A stretch of DNA of 64,000 nt from Spizellomyces punctatus DAOM BR117 (Eukaryota; Chytridiomycota; Chytridiomycetes; Spizellomycetales; Spizellomycetaceae). Position numbers and translations under genes: made by a program. The stretch lies in assembly GCF_000182565.1 (NCBI RefSeq), contig NW_015971538.1, positions 1,918,983-1,982,982 on the forward strand. The letters run 5' to 3'. The notes under the pieces are model-generated. The model did not search any database. It was not told the DNA's origin and saw only the letters and a list, made by a program, of their open reading frames with translations. Below, in pieces: positions 1 through 11,291 of this stretch. Every line of letters starts with the position of its first letter. Position 1 is the first letter of the stretch.

Positions 1-2816
1 TACGATGGAAGCAAAATTATCGTCCAACAGAATCATCGAAGCTGCTTCCTTTGAAACATCCGATCCAGAAATATTCATAGCAATCCCCAGATCAGCCTTC
101 TTCAATGCTGGGGAATCGTTCACACCATCTCCGGTAACGCCAACAATGTGTCCCAGATTTTGGGCACGAGAAACGATTTCCAGCTTATGTTTCGGACTCG
201 TTCGGGCAAAGATAATCTACCAAAATGTTGTGAATGGAAGCCCGTGGTATTGAGCAGGATGAACCAACTTACTTCCTCCTTCATAAGGATTTTGTCCCAA
301 TCACTATCAGTTAAATCATCGATTGTTTCACCATGAATGACGATGGAAGAGTACTCGTGTTCTTGGATAGTCTCAATTGGACGACCAGTCTTTTTGGCCA
401 AAGTTTCTTTCGTATGGCCCAACATTAGGTTAATCTTACGTCCGATAGCCTGGTTTGCATATATGAGAATGATTATAATGTTGCAAAAGATCGTTGGTCT
501 AAAGTGGCAAACGATGTACCTCGGCTGTCAAAGGGTGATCACCAGTAACCATCATGACTTTTATACCGGCTTCTCGGCATCGACCAATGGCTTCGCGAAC
601 ACCATGCTTGGGTGGGTCTTCCAAGCTGATAAGTCCCATAAAGCATAGATCTCGCTGTAAAGAGAATAGCGCATTAACCCTGATGGCAGCTGGTCCAGAG
701 CAAAATTTCGTGATAACACTACCGTTGGATAATTCTCCTTCTCCTTTGAAAACTCTATATTTTCTGGATATTTTTCCGCAGGCATTTGTAATTGTGCAAA
801 AGCCAGCACTCGACGTCCTTTGCCAGCCATCCACTGGTAGGTCTTTAAAAATGCCTGTTCATGCTCAGAGGTCAGCGGCACGTCTTTGCCGTTTACCAGA
901 ATAACAGAGCACATCTTTAAAACTCTTTCGGGGGCTCCCTTTAGGTACAGCGTAAAGACACCGTTTGCATGTTGTTTCCGGTGGATGGTTAGAGCCCATT
1001 TATTGTCAGAATTGAACGGGACTTCAAAAACTTTGGGATACTTTGCGCTCAACTATTTGTCCATCAAATAAGTAGGAGGAAGGTGTTTGAAAAAATCAAA
1101 AGATAGTCCTTACTTGGTCAATGTCGCTCAATTGCTGTGCTGACCAACGCAAAAGACCACTTTCGGTCGCATCCCCATTGATGTTCCTGTGCCCCATGTA
1201 GCAATTAATGTCAAGATTCATGCATAACCAAAATGGCTTAGCATTCTTACCTCTCGGGAACCGGAACGTCGGCTCGGTCAAAGCGCGCCCTGTGGTATGA
1301 ATAGTGAGCAGCCATAGTAACATGCATGAAACAAGAGATTAACGATTCCTACCTAGTGCACATGGCAGAAAGATGTAGCATTTCATTGACCCCACTGATA
1401 GATTGATCAAAAGCGCCTTCTTCGGCCTCCAAATTGGTTGCATGTGGATCCGCTGAAAGGATTCGTAGACTTGTCCAAATGCTCGCGACTGTCATTCGAT
1501 TCTTTGTAAGTGTTCCGGTTTTGTCAGTGGCCAAAAGGGTTATTGCGCCCAAGGTTTCGACTCCACGAAGATCTTTCACCAAGACGTTACGTGCGGCCAT
1601 GCGCTTTGCAGCAATGGTCAATAGCATCGTCATTGTCGCCGGAAGTCCCTGCGGTACCCAAGCGGTGAGAACTCCAATTGCAAAGTTGAAGGCAGTGTTT
1701 ATCTTTTTGTCTTTGATCATGATTACAATAAAGAATATAAGGGCAGAAATGAAAGCTATCGTGGCGATGATGGAGACAAAGTCATCGATTTCGCGTGATA
1801 GCGGGCTGGGCCTCTTCTTTTCATTTTGCGTGAGTCCGGCAATCTGTCCTAGAACCGTTTTATCGCCAATCCGAATAACGACTCCATAACACTCTCCAGA
1901 TATAGCCAGAGTGCCGCTAAATGCCAGATTGGTTGCTTCGAGAGGGTTTTTATGGGTATTGTGAGCAGTACGTTCTTGCGGATCAGATTCGCCAGTTAGG
2001 GACGAATTATCGACCTTGAGTTCGCTCGAGTGGAATACATAAATATCGGCCGGAATTTTATCGCCTTGTCGAACAAAAACAATGTCTCCCACAACGAGTT
2101 CAGCTGCAGGTAGGTCAACCAGAGCACTCCCGCGAATGGCATGTCCTTTCATGGGGACCATGTTCTGCACCCAACATAGTAAGTAGCGAAATACTTTAAT
2201 AACCTATACTGAGGCATGACTGACCATGAAGGAACGAAGAATGGCAGCACTCTTTTGCAGCTGGTAGAACTCAATGAACGCGTTGAGCAAAGCCACGCCC
2301 AACAGAATAGCTCCCACATAAAGCTACCAAAAAAAAAAAAAAAGTATTGAAATTAAGGTTATTTTGGCAGACTGATTTTTAGCTGTAAAAAAAAGATAAC
2401 TTTTTGCGACCCTACATACGTTAAGATAATTCCCGACTGGATCAATCCCGTAGAGGATATAGGTAAAGACACCAGCGATTAGGAGCAGGAGATTAAATAG
2501 ATTGGCAAGACATTCCAAGTAAAGCAATAAAAGAGACTTTTGCTTGGGGGGCGTCAAAATGTTGGGGCCATGTTCAGCCTGTCTTTGGGTCACCTCGGTG
2601 GGTGTGAGACCAGCCGATGCAACCGGTTTGCGAGCATCGAAGGAGGTTTTGTGAAGCTTTTGAATTTCTTCAAACGAAAGAAGATGTTCATTCTATAGAT
2701 GTATATAATCAGAGTCAATTCAACTAGCCCAAGCTACCTTGGGAATTAGAATGACAAACAGAACTTACCAAGTCCACTTTTTTTGTTTTCTTGTCGGTTG
2801 CTCCAGTAGACTCCAT
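1..2816 (-). CDS. P-type cation-transporting ATPase, type IIC-like (Na,K/H,K or fungal ACU group), 3' end cut by window
   Basis: Ten exons read out of the window's left edge: 2816-2769, 2692-2420, 2323-2225, 2164-1353, 1289-1251, 1186-1114, 1052-723, 654-520, 449-273 and 216-1; all junctions keep frame. The product starts [10 protein letters not shown]. In order one sees a cation ATPase N-terminal region, two hydrophobic segments, the actuator motif TGES, an M4 segment, the phosphorylation motif DKTGTLT, a nucleotide-binding region with KGAPERVL, then MVTGDHP and the hinge [15 protein letters not shown]. The exons continue close to Na,K-ATPase alpha almost residue by residue. The role is ATP-driven cation transport across a membrane; the ion is unknown. 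Oddities: the M4 motif that is usually PEGL reads PQGL, and the usual CSDKTGT reads ATDKTGT. The remaining C-terminal membrane helices lie beyond base 1. Confidence 0.9.
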
Positions 2817-3566
2817 CTTTTTTTTCGCGCAAAAAGCACCGAGTGCTTTTGCAACAGGTTAAAGAAAAAGTAGAAACCAAATTGGAGCAAGAAAAACAAA
2901 ACTCATATTCCATTATATCCCTTTTATACCCAACCGCCTAATCGCTGGTAAATTCAATATGTTCCTAGATTGGAGGAAACGCCAAGTCAGGGTTTAAGGG
3001 AAACGCGCCTTGCCAGAGTTGATGATATTTCCATTTGTTTGAACTCCCATCTAGATTTCGATGCACTGGGAGATAACGAGGACCAACCCAGCACAGGTTG
3101 GATATCCCCCATATGGCGTTCAAGATCACGTAAAGGTACTTGTGTTTTTGCCAATGTGTTGACAATCAATATTGATCAATTGCCAAGTCATGGCGGGAGA
3201 AACTTGGTCGCGAGATTACAGGAACTAAGCCTTTTTAATTTCCCATTTGTTCTATTCCCTTGTTGTAGAATTTCTTTTGGAGATTTTCCAGGCATGAACC
3301 AGCCTTTTAGGTGCGCGAACACGCGAACAAACTTGTAAACAAACAAACTCGTTCCAACGACTCTTGTTTCTTTTTCGAATCGCATGGTATCGCCCAATGT
3401 TTATCATTCCTAAAATATACCAAAGAATTAGTTTCGTCCCTCCAAAGTCTTCCTAGTGCATGAATATGTGTTTTATTGGTGGGATTCAACTTTTCCACAA
3501 ATGTTGAGCAAGTTGACCTATACCAGAATGTAAGCGTTTGTACCTCACTGGAATCCACCAAATATT
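2817..3566. other. Intergenic, probable ATPase promoter
   Basis: This 750-bp stretch lies upstream of the ATPase start. Short open frames occur on both strands, but none has a supported start, splice pattern or recognisable domain. It ends at the left inverted repeat of the TIR element. I see no RNA gene. Confidence 0.5.
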
Positions 3567-3691
3567 TAGTGTAGAGGTGACAGAAACTGGCACTAGCTAC
3601 TACACCAGGGAATAAACCGGCGACAACCGGTTTGGAAAAGCTAACTAAGCTACTACTAGGCAATTATACACGCAATATGTAACGGTTGGTT

Positions 3692-4037
3692 CTAACCGGA
3701 TAATTGCCCACCACCACACGCGGTCCCTACTAGGCCTTGATCTGGAACTCTTGATGGCATTGAAGCCAGACTCTTGCATCCAGGAGCGAATCGACTGGGC
3801 AGCGTCACAAGCCAGAGGATGTTCAGTGACAAGGCTTGGAGACTACAAAAAATGCATGTCAGAAGATGACCCGATGACAAGAAATAAAATGATGCAAATC
3901 AGTACATACCAACCAAGCTCAACTAATGTGGCAGCATAATAGTAGGTTTTGTTATCAGATCCGATTGGTTGCCGCTGGTTCTGATCACGGTTGCTGTCGG
4001 GCGGTCGAGGTCCTCGGCACCAGAGCAGTATTCTCAT
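3692..4037 (-). CDS. Putative small spliced gene inside TIR element copy 1 (92 aa, unknown)
   Basis: An ATG at 4037 opens exon 1 (4037-3910). It is followed by a GTATGT donor and a TAG acceptor before exon 2 (3842-3692); the joined frame gives 92 residues. The start reads MRILLWCRGPRPPD and exon 1 ends near AATLVELG. Exon 2 is rich in Ser, Gly and Leu. A TATA box lies 82 bp upstream of the ATG at the same relative place as in copy 2. Copy 2 keeps the ATG, donor, acceptor, frame and stop position despite many substitutions in exon 1. I recognise no family. Exon 2 is also open in a second frame, so the phase could differ. Whether a protein is made is unknown. Confidence 0.35.
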
Positions 4038-4118
4038 GATTGGACTGAGACTTGTTGGGTGGATGCTTTGAGTCAAGGATGGGTAAAGAGGAAAGAGGGA
4101 AGAGGGAGCAGGTCCCCC

Positions 4119-4125
4119 TTTTATA
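4119..4125 (-). promoter_or_regulatory. TATA box of the element-borne ORF, copy 1
   Basis: TATAAAA followed by a G run lies on the minus strand, 82 bp upstream of the small ORF's ATG. The same CTATAAAAGGGG context is kept in copy 2 at 37464-37470. Confidence 0.45.
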
Positions 4126-4587
4126 GACCTTTGGCATGCGCCTCACCGCAGTTTAAAAAAAAAGCTACATTAGCATGCCACACCGCAGTTTGGAGAACAT
4201 TAGCATCCATGCCTCCTCACCGCTTTGAGCAATGATGGGGGTTCTGATTATGCGATATGACTAACCGGATTAATCCGGATAATAATGGGTCCTAGTGCCA
4301 TTTTCAATCACCTCCACACTATGGACCCTGTACCACGGCTCCGATAGGCTCCGACTCGGCACGTGACACTTGTCCGAACGCGTTGGACAACACAGAACGA
4401 TGATAGATGTCAGCAGCCTCACTACCCAAGAAATCCCAGTGTACAATCTCGCATCACACCACTACACATCACACACCACATGCCAAAACAAACAGGAACC
4501 TGGATCCAAACCACCAAAACCCCCAAACCAATCCAAACCCTCTTGGTCCCACCCACATTCTCTTCACGATCACGACATCAATTGAAA

Positions 4588-5175
4588 ATGTCTAGAGTCT
4601 CCAGAGCGGGGATGGAAGGTACACGGGAAAAGAGTCAATGTACGCTCGTGGATATTAAATGGTCGACCGTGGGGGATGGGAAGGTGCTGAGTGGGGAGAG
4701 GAATTCAGTTATTGGGAATGAACATGTATTTCTGGATGGTGCCCGACATTCTTTGGAGGTACAAGAGAAAACAACGACACACCCAACATCTTTTCACCAA
4801 AAAGAATCCAACACACCATTCATTCCACCATCAATCCCCTCACCAACCCCCAAGAAGCCATCCGTATTCCAATTGGACACTCTCCCTCCACCAAACGATA
4901 CATCGACAAAAAGTCTACCTACCATGACCACACACCCATCCCTCCCCACTCTGGAACAAAAGAACCCAACAACACATTCACCATCTTGTCACCAAAAAGA
5001 ATCCGTATCACTCTCAAATACAGCATCAATCCCCTCACCAACCCCCAAAAACCCATCCGCGGATCTCACATTCCCACTAAACAATGTGTTTACGGAGAGT
5101 TTACTTACCATGCCTTCACCCCCGTCCCTCCCATCCACGAACGAGTCCCTACCAGATATGTATATCCCCATCTAG
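4588..5175 (+). CDS. Pro/Ser/Thr-rich hypothetical protein with an internal duplication
   Basis: The ATG at 4588 gives 195 residues starting MSRVSRAGMEG; the frame is open further upstream to 4363, so the start is uncertain. After about 60 ordinary residues the protein becomes low-complexity. It contains two diverged copies of a roughly 65-residue unit, each with the order HQKES, then SIPSPTPK, then SL..TM and PSLP. No signal peptide, membrane segment or known domain is visible. It sits alone between the TIR element and the 3' end of the SNF2 gene. It could be a fast-evolving intrinsically disordered protein or a chance open frame in C-rich DNA. Confidence 0.35.
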   Translation: MSRVSRAGMEGTREKSQCTLVDIKWSTVGDGKVLSGERNSVIGNEHVFLDGARHSLEVQEKTTTHPTSFHQKESNTPFIPPSIPSPTPKKPSVFQLDTLPPPNDTSTKSLPTMTTHPSLPTLEQKNPTTHSPSCHQKESVSLSNTASIPSPTPKNPSADLTFPLNNVFTESLLTMPSPPSLPSTNESLPDMYIPI

Positions 5176-5651
5176 TTGATATGATATTAGGGAATGCTGT
5201 GTGTGTGGTTGGATTACACGCGGATTGGTACTCTATCACAAAACAAAACTTTTGCATCTGTATTGACAAAATGCTGGTACGGCCCCTGTATATTATGGTC
5301 GACCCTTCTCTTCTCACGCACTTGCGATTTGATTCTACCGTTAATGGTACATTGTTTGGTAGTAAACGTACATCCAAGACACAGGAATTACTAAAAGAGA
5401 GAGTAGATCCATCGTAGTTACCATAAACAGAGTCATGATAAACACAAAAGTCTTATAAAGGGCATAAAATGGTTTTTTTTTTTTTTGCGTGTGCATATCA
5501 TTCAATTTCCAAACAATACGACAAAAAAATGCTAACTAAAAACTACACAGCAGAGCGAGTAATGTTTTATTTTTTTGAATTTTTTTTTTTTTTCATTATA
5601 TATATACATTCCAATCACAAACCCCGTCTGTTACAACAACACACACACAGA
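5176..5651. other. Intergenic, 3' flanks
   Basis: AT-rich sequence with long T tracts around 5469-5480 and 5579-5592, a CA-rich stretch near 5640, and no convincing gene. It separates the plus-strand ORF from the convergent SNF2-type gene and probably holds both 3' ends. Confidence 0.5.
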
Positions 5652-8600
5652 TTATTCCATAATCTCTCCATCCTCCAAATTCTCTCCAGCAGGAGCACCC
5701 TCATCAAGCACCCGGGGGGGAAGCTTCATTTTAATTTTAGGTAATTGACCATATTTGGACGGAATCCCCGGAACACCACTCTCCCGTTTTCGTTTTTTCG
5801 GTTTAAAATTATCAACACTATCATCATCATCCGACCACCGTTTACGTTTCTCATCGTCCGAAAAATGAGAGGAAGCTTCAGAGCGTTTTCTTTTGAGTGA
5901 TTCAACAACGGGTTCGGCTTCATCAATGGGTAAAATGGGTACATCGCCTCCAGGTGCCAATTCAGCAATCTTGGAATCAAATACGTGTTTCATTTGAACG
6001 GCGTCATCGTAGACTTCGGAACCATCTACATTGTATTGCATGGCATTGGCAAACATGAGGTGAAAATCGTCAATGAATTGTTGGAGGGATTTGTAGTAGA
6101 CGTGGATGAGACGGTGCCAGATCATGTCGAGTGCGATGGGGCTTCGGATCAGTTTGTAGTAGTCTGGGTATTGGGCTCGGGGTGGGATGGATTGGAATAG
6201 GCCGGACCGTAATCGGCGAGCTCTGTTTCATTCAAAAAAAAATGTGTGAGAAAAGTGGGGCTTCTGTGTAGACTACCAAGACAAAAAGAGGGTGCACTTA
6301 CCCATTCTCATATACAACCTCGGACGCATCTACTGCCTTGTAGCACGCCTCAAAGACCCGTCGAAGGGCTCTACGTTTAGCAGGCGGGAGAGGATCTACT
6401 TCATCCGCATCGACACCCGCAAACTTTTTACGTCGTCGCTTGGCCAAAAGAGCTTCCTCATGTTCTTCTTTCGGTTTCGGTTTTCTGCCGCGTTTTTTAG
6501 GGAGTTGGGGTGTTGTCATATCTTGACTCGGTTCACCGGTGGTCGTCGTACCACCCCCAGTGGTATCTTCGACTTCTTCAACAACAGGTGGTCGCTTCTT
6601 TGGTGGACGACCCCGTTTTCTACCGGGTACTTTGGGCGTTTCAACAACAGGGGGTTTATAAACGACTTGCTCAATTTCTTCCTGTCCGTCTTCATCGTCT
6701 TGATCATCATCATCATCACCCGCATGTCGATTTTTTTTGCGTTCCTCACGTTTAGCGCGCTGTTGCCACCGTTTCTCGATATATCCATCCAAATCCCCGG
6801 AATCCAATCCAGCAAGGAACTGATCTTCATTTAATCCATCATCGTAGCGTACTTCCTTGCGTGCCCGTGCACCGCGTCCCAATTCAATTTCCTGTTCTGT
6901 TGGGAGTTCCTCTTCTTGGACGTAGACGGAGGGGAGTTCACTGTCTTGCATGAGTCGCGGTGGAGGATCACCGCGGTTCCCAGCCGCCCGCCATAAAGAT
7001 AATTCACGCGCATTACGCTCCGCATCCATCTTGTTAAATAACTCCAATTCTTCTTCGTTCCTAGCTATAATCTCATTCAAATCGTTATCATCCAATTGCC
7101 CTTCATTATCTCCTTTATCATCCTCATCTTCCTCAGACCCAAACAAGGACCGTAAAAGCTCATCACGTTCACGATCCGTGGTTTTGTTATCAAATTTTCC
7201 GGCTTGGATGACTTTACCATCGATATCCAGTTTGTATTGTGCACGAGCCAAGATGGTTTCTTCTACTGAACGAGCAGTGATGAGCCGGAGGATACGGACC
7301 TCTTTGGTTTGACCAATACGATGGGCACGATCCTGTGCCTGTAAATCCTGATGCGGATTCCTACAAAACAAAAAATCATTGTCTCAACATAAAGTCCCAA
7401 AAAAAAACAACACAAACAAAATCAAACGCACCAATCCGAATCAAAAATCACAACCGTATCCGCAGTTTGCAAATTCAATCCCAACCCTCCAGCCCTCGTA
7501 CTCAACAAGAAAATAAACGGGGGATTCACAGGGTTATTAAACACCTTCAACATGGTCGTCCGATCCTCTGCTTTGGTATGTCCATCCAACCGCAAATACG
7601 TATGAGCCTTTAAACGTAGATAATCCTCCATAATATCCATGACTTGGGTCATTTGGAAAAACATTAAAACACGATGTCCACTAGTTTTGAATTTCGGGAG
7701 GATGCGATCGAGTAATTCAAATTTTCCGGCGACCCGCCATAAATTGTCGTCGGTCATGCGGGTGGGGTTCATAACGTGTTCGACTTCTTCAAAGACGTAA
7801 GGGTGATTACAAACTTTTCGGAATTGCATAACAAGGTTATTCAATGCCTTTCTCCTAAAATTGCCAAGGTCAACGAACCATAACAAAAAAATCGAAAATT
7901 GAAAAAAAGCAAAAAAAAAACGTACCGGGTAGCACCATCCACCCCAAAACTACTCTTCTTACTCCGAATCTGTTCATACAAACGCAACTGTAACGCCGAC
8001 ATGGGACACTTGACAACCGTCTCAACTTTATCCGGTAACTCAGACTCGACATCCTTTTTCAATCGACGCAACAAAAAGGGTCGAAGGACTTTATGCAATC
8101 CCCGAATAATCAAGAGCGATTCTTCTTCATTGAGTTTCATGTCCGTTTCTTTACCGCCTTCTTTGGAAAATGGGTGGTTGAACCAATCATCAAATGTTTC
8201 CACAGAGTTGAAAATTTTTGGAAGGATAAAGTTGAGGAGGGCCCATAATTCCGGGAGATTATTCTACAAAAAAATGGGCAAGTATATTTTAATATATACA
8301 TGTCTGATCTTACACATGTTGAGTAAACATTACCTGCAACGGCGTCCCCGTCAAAATCAACCGATACCGCGTCGAATAATACTGCATAAGCGTAATCGAC
8401 AATTTGGATTGCGTATTCTTCATGCGATGCCCTTCATCAATAATCATATAGACCCATTTGGTCTTTGCCAGCAAGCTCTTTTCACGAATAATGTATTCGT
8501 AGGTGGTGATGAGTACATTATAGTACCCAGCCTTTATTTCGTTTCGAAGACGAGCACGTTCGGGTGCGGTGCCTTTGAATACAATGCGATTGACAGTAGG

Positions 8601-10625
8601 TGCCCATCGCTCGAATTCAAGGTCCCAGTTGGTAATGGTCGAAAGAGGGACAATCACCAAGAATGGGCCGTTTTGCTTCTTTTTTTCCATAAGGTATGTG
8701 ATGAGTGAGATGGTTTGGATCGTTTTGCCAAGTCCCATTTCGTCAGCTAGGATCCCGTTCAATCGGTTATTGTACAAGGACACCATCCACTGGAGCCCTT
8801 TGATTTGATACTCTTTCAAACGTCCACCAACAAGGATACTGGGTTGCTCCGTGACGTGTTCGGTAATCTTGTGCGCAGTGGCATAGTAATCCGCACCGTC
8901 GTCATCAACGTTTCCGTCGCGTGGTTCATGCTCGGGTACTTCGTACTCAACGACACTGGCTTTTTGATCTTGCATGGCTTTTGTCAGACTGTTTAGATAC
9001 GACTCAGTTTGGTTAAGCAGATGCATGATACGGTTATCCTTGGCCTTGTCGACGAGTTTGAGGTAAGCGGCTTCATCGTTGGCTTTCAAAGCGTTTAGAC
9101 GTTCCTGGGAGATACGCTGCTGCCTCTTTTCTTCCTCCTTTTGAGCAGCAACATGGAAGCGCGCAACAGCTTGACCGAGCCGCGTCGCCTTATTCTGCTG
9201 CTGTTTATGAAACCCAAGCATCTCACGCCCGTGATGGAGGATAGATAAGAGGTAATCAACATGTTTCTGCCGCTCCCGTTTCTCCCGCTCCAAACGTTGG
9301 TTCTTTTCCAATTTTTCAGTCTGTTTAGCTTCCCTCAACGACTGCTTTTTCATTCTTCGGAACGATCCCCGATCAGGAGCGGTAGCAAGCGTCGTTGCTT
9401 TACTCAAACACTGTACAATATCACTTCGAAGCCTCTTTTGCTTATCCAAGAGTTTGAGGGATTTAAGCTCAATCAACGCTTTGAGTTTCGCCCCCGTATC
9501 ATTGGATAAATTACTAGGAAGGTTCTCTAGCTCGCTAATACGGTACTGAATACGCGCTTGAATCTGTTTTTCTCGCTCTTGCATCAAGGCATAGGCATCA
9601 ATTCCACTTGGTGTTCCACTGGGTATAACGACCCGCTGCTGGAGGTCCGCCACTGAAATCTTTTTAGGGAGCAATGAATAAGGGTTGGAGAGCGGTCCCA
9701 TGTCAAAGCGGGCCGTTGTGGCTTTGAGGACGGGTGAAGGGTCTTGATTTGGTTTAGGTGGCGTAGGATGCTGAAAGACAGATTCAACAATTTTCTGCGG
9801 GATAGGATGCGTCTCGGATTCGTTTGGCGTCTGCGACTGTCGTAATTGGTCAGCATCAAACACGCGTTGACGTAAATGCTCAGGAACGGGTTTGTTGCCA
9901 GATATGAGTTTGAAAACGTAGATTTGACATCGGAGGGCCGTTAATTGTTCTGGGGTGAAGGGTCCGACTCCTGCTGCTGTTCCAGATGGTTGCGAAGTCG
10001 GTGGTGGTGGTGGTATACCATCTTTTGGTTGCGAATGTTGCTGCGGATGCACTGCTTGTACCTGTCCAACCGGTACCTGTCCAGAGGTCAACTGTCCAGC
10101 GGGCAAGTGCCCAACGGGTACCTGTCCAACAGCTCCCTGTCCAACCGGTCCCTGCCCAGCGGATACCTGCCCACCAGGTAGCCCAGAACCCACAATCTGC
10201 CCATGCCCCCACTGCGCTCCAGGCCCTCGCTGCTGCTGCTGCTGCCCAACAACACCATGTTGCTGAACTTGCTGAACTTGCTGCTGTTGTTGCTGTTGCT
10301 GTTGCTGCTGAGCCAAATTCTTCCCCAAAGAACTATACTGCCTCAAAATCGCAATCTTTTGCGCAAACTCTGGATCATTCGCCTCTGTCGACCCCTTTTC
10401 CTTCAACGCCTGAGCACTCTACAAAAAAAAAACCATCAACCAACGATCCCCTTTTCAAACATACTTCATTATACGTACTGCAATAATCCCCTTCAACTGT
10501 TCCTGCGTTAAAGCCTGCATATGCTGCGGAATAGGTCTCACATTTCTTTGTATAGGTCTTTGTTGCGGGTACGTATTCGCCTGTTGCTGTTGAGGCGGGG
10601 GGTAGACTTGTCCATTCGTGTACAT
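5652..10625 (-). CDS. SNF2/STH1: SWI/SNF or RSC catalytic ATPase (SNF2/STH1/Brahma type)
   Basis: Six exons (10625-10479, 10418-8334, 8263-7926, 7854-7432, 7360-6302, 6222-5652) give 1540 residues. In order: a Gln-rich N-terminus (poly-Q and GQ-rich hexapeptide repeats, roughly residues 60-160), a QLQ domain near 205-240 ([13 protein letters not shown]), an HSA-type basic helical region near 400-470, the SNF2 ATPase from about 580 with DEMGLGKT and [10 protein letters not shown], the helicase C lobe with [12 protein letters not shown] and DRAHRIGQ, a SnAC-like acidic region, AT-hook-like KRGRPPKKR and KKRGRKPK, and a C-terminal bromodomain (PDYYKLI). This is the full Brahma-group architecture of a nuclear nucleosome remodeller. 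Whether it is the SWI/SNF or the RSC paralogue cannot be told from one gene. Confidence 0.96.
10230..10312. repeat. CAG/CTG-type microsatellite coding for poly-Gln
   Basis: Repeated TGC/TTG triplets on the plus strand encode runs of glutamine in the N-terminus of the SNF2-type protein on the minus strand. Gln tracts are common in SWI/SNF subunits. Confidence 0.8.
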
Positions 10626-11291
10626 TGCGTACGAAAGGGGTCGTTGGGGTGTTTTGTTCCCCGACGAAACAATCGAGTGCGCGCTCTCAAGTAAAGAAAG
10701 GAGAGAGGTAGATTGTTGAAAATCAAGTGTTGATCACAGTGTTTTTTGTGTGTGGAGAGCGATGACACGACTCACAGGCGAGCCTACCCTGTTGGCTTTC
10801 CCTCCCCCCTCCGTTGCTGGGTGGTTTAGTTAACAGATACCCGTGACTGTGTGTCATGTGACTGATTGACGCGTTCGAAAATGAATATATTACTAATCTG
10901 ATGATGTAAGCATATTCCCGTTGATCGTCACAATGTCCTATCGAGAATGGTTGACAAAGGTCACAATTCCATACTCAACAAAACGCACACCCCAGACAAA
11001 TATAGAGATTCAACTACGTCAACAAACTTTTTAAAAAGCCTTTGGGTGCAAGACCCATACATTTTTATACAATTAAAAAAAACCCATTATAAACATTCAC
11101 ACACTCCAAAACAAGCATTCTACAACCATAACCCACTAGACTGTCTCCGCACAAGCCCATCCCCACCATCCAACTCTACAGCAACTAATAAACAATATCT
11201 CAACCTAATGACACAGTATCAAAATCCATGCATAAGCACTCAATATACAATAAAAAAAACCCATAAAAATCCTCACCCCCAAAAACGGATG
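10626..11291. other. Intergenic between the two SNF2-family genes
   Basis: This 666-bp gap is the SNF2 promoter side plus the 3' flank of the SHPRH-like gene. Around 10950-11290 it is A/C-rich on the plus strand and carries open frames without a start context or domain. I see no gene. Confidence 0.5.

Larger units (their letters stand above)
3567..4321 (-). mobile_element. TA-flanked terminal-inverted-repeat element, copy 1
   Basis: The 30 bases at 3567-3596 match the reverse complement of 4292-4321 at 26 of 30 positions. Both ends carry TA at the outer border, as expected for a TA target-site duplication (Tc1/mariner-like insertion). The same unit recurs at 36887-37647, with both ends and the left 280 bp nearly identical. 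It is too short for a transposase, so it would be non-autonomous. Unlike a plain MITE, it carries a minus-strand TATA box and a small spliced ORF that stays open in both copies. That no transposase is present is observed; the superfamily is inferred from the TA flanks only. Confidence 0.75.

Noticed and set aside
7857-8263. Possible frameshift in the SNF2 catalytic domain
   Set aside because: A first reading seemed one base out, but recounting the line showed that the frame is intact through [12 protein letters not shown] and KIFNS.
9955-10266. Plus-strand Cys-rich frame with CPTGTCP repeats opposite the SNF2 N-terminus
   Set aside because: It is the antisense of the GQ-rich hexapeptide repeats of a well-supported gene and has no splice or start support.
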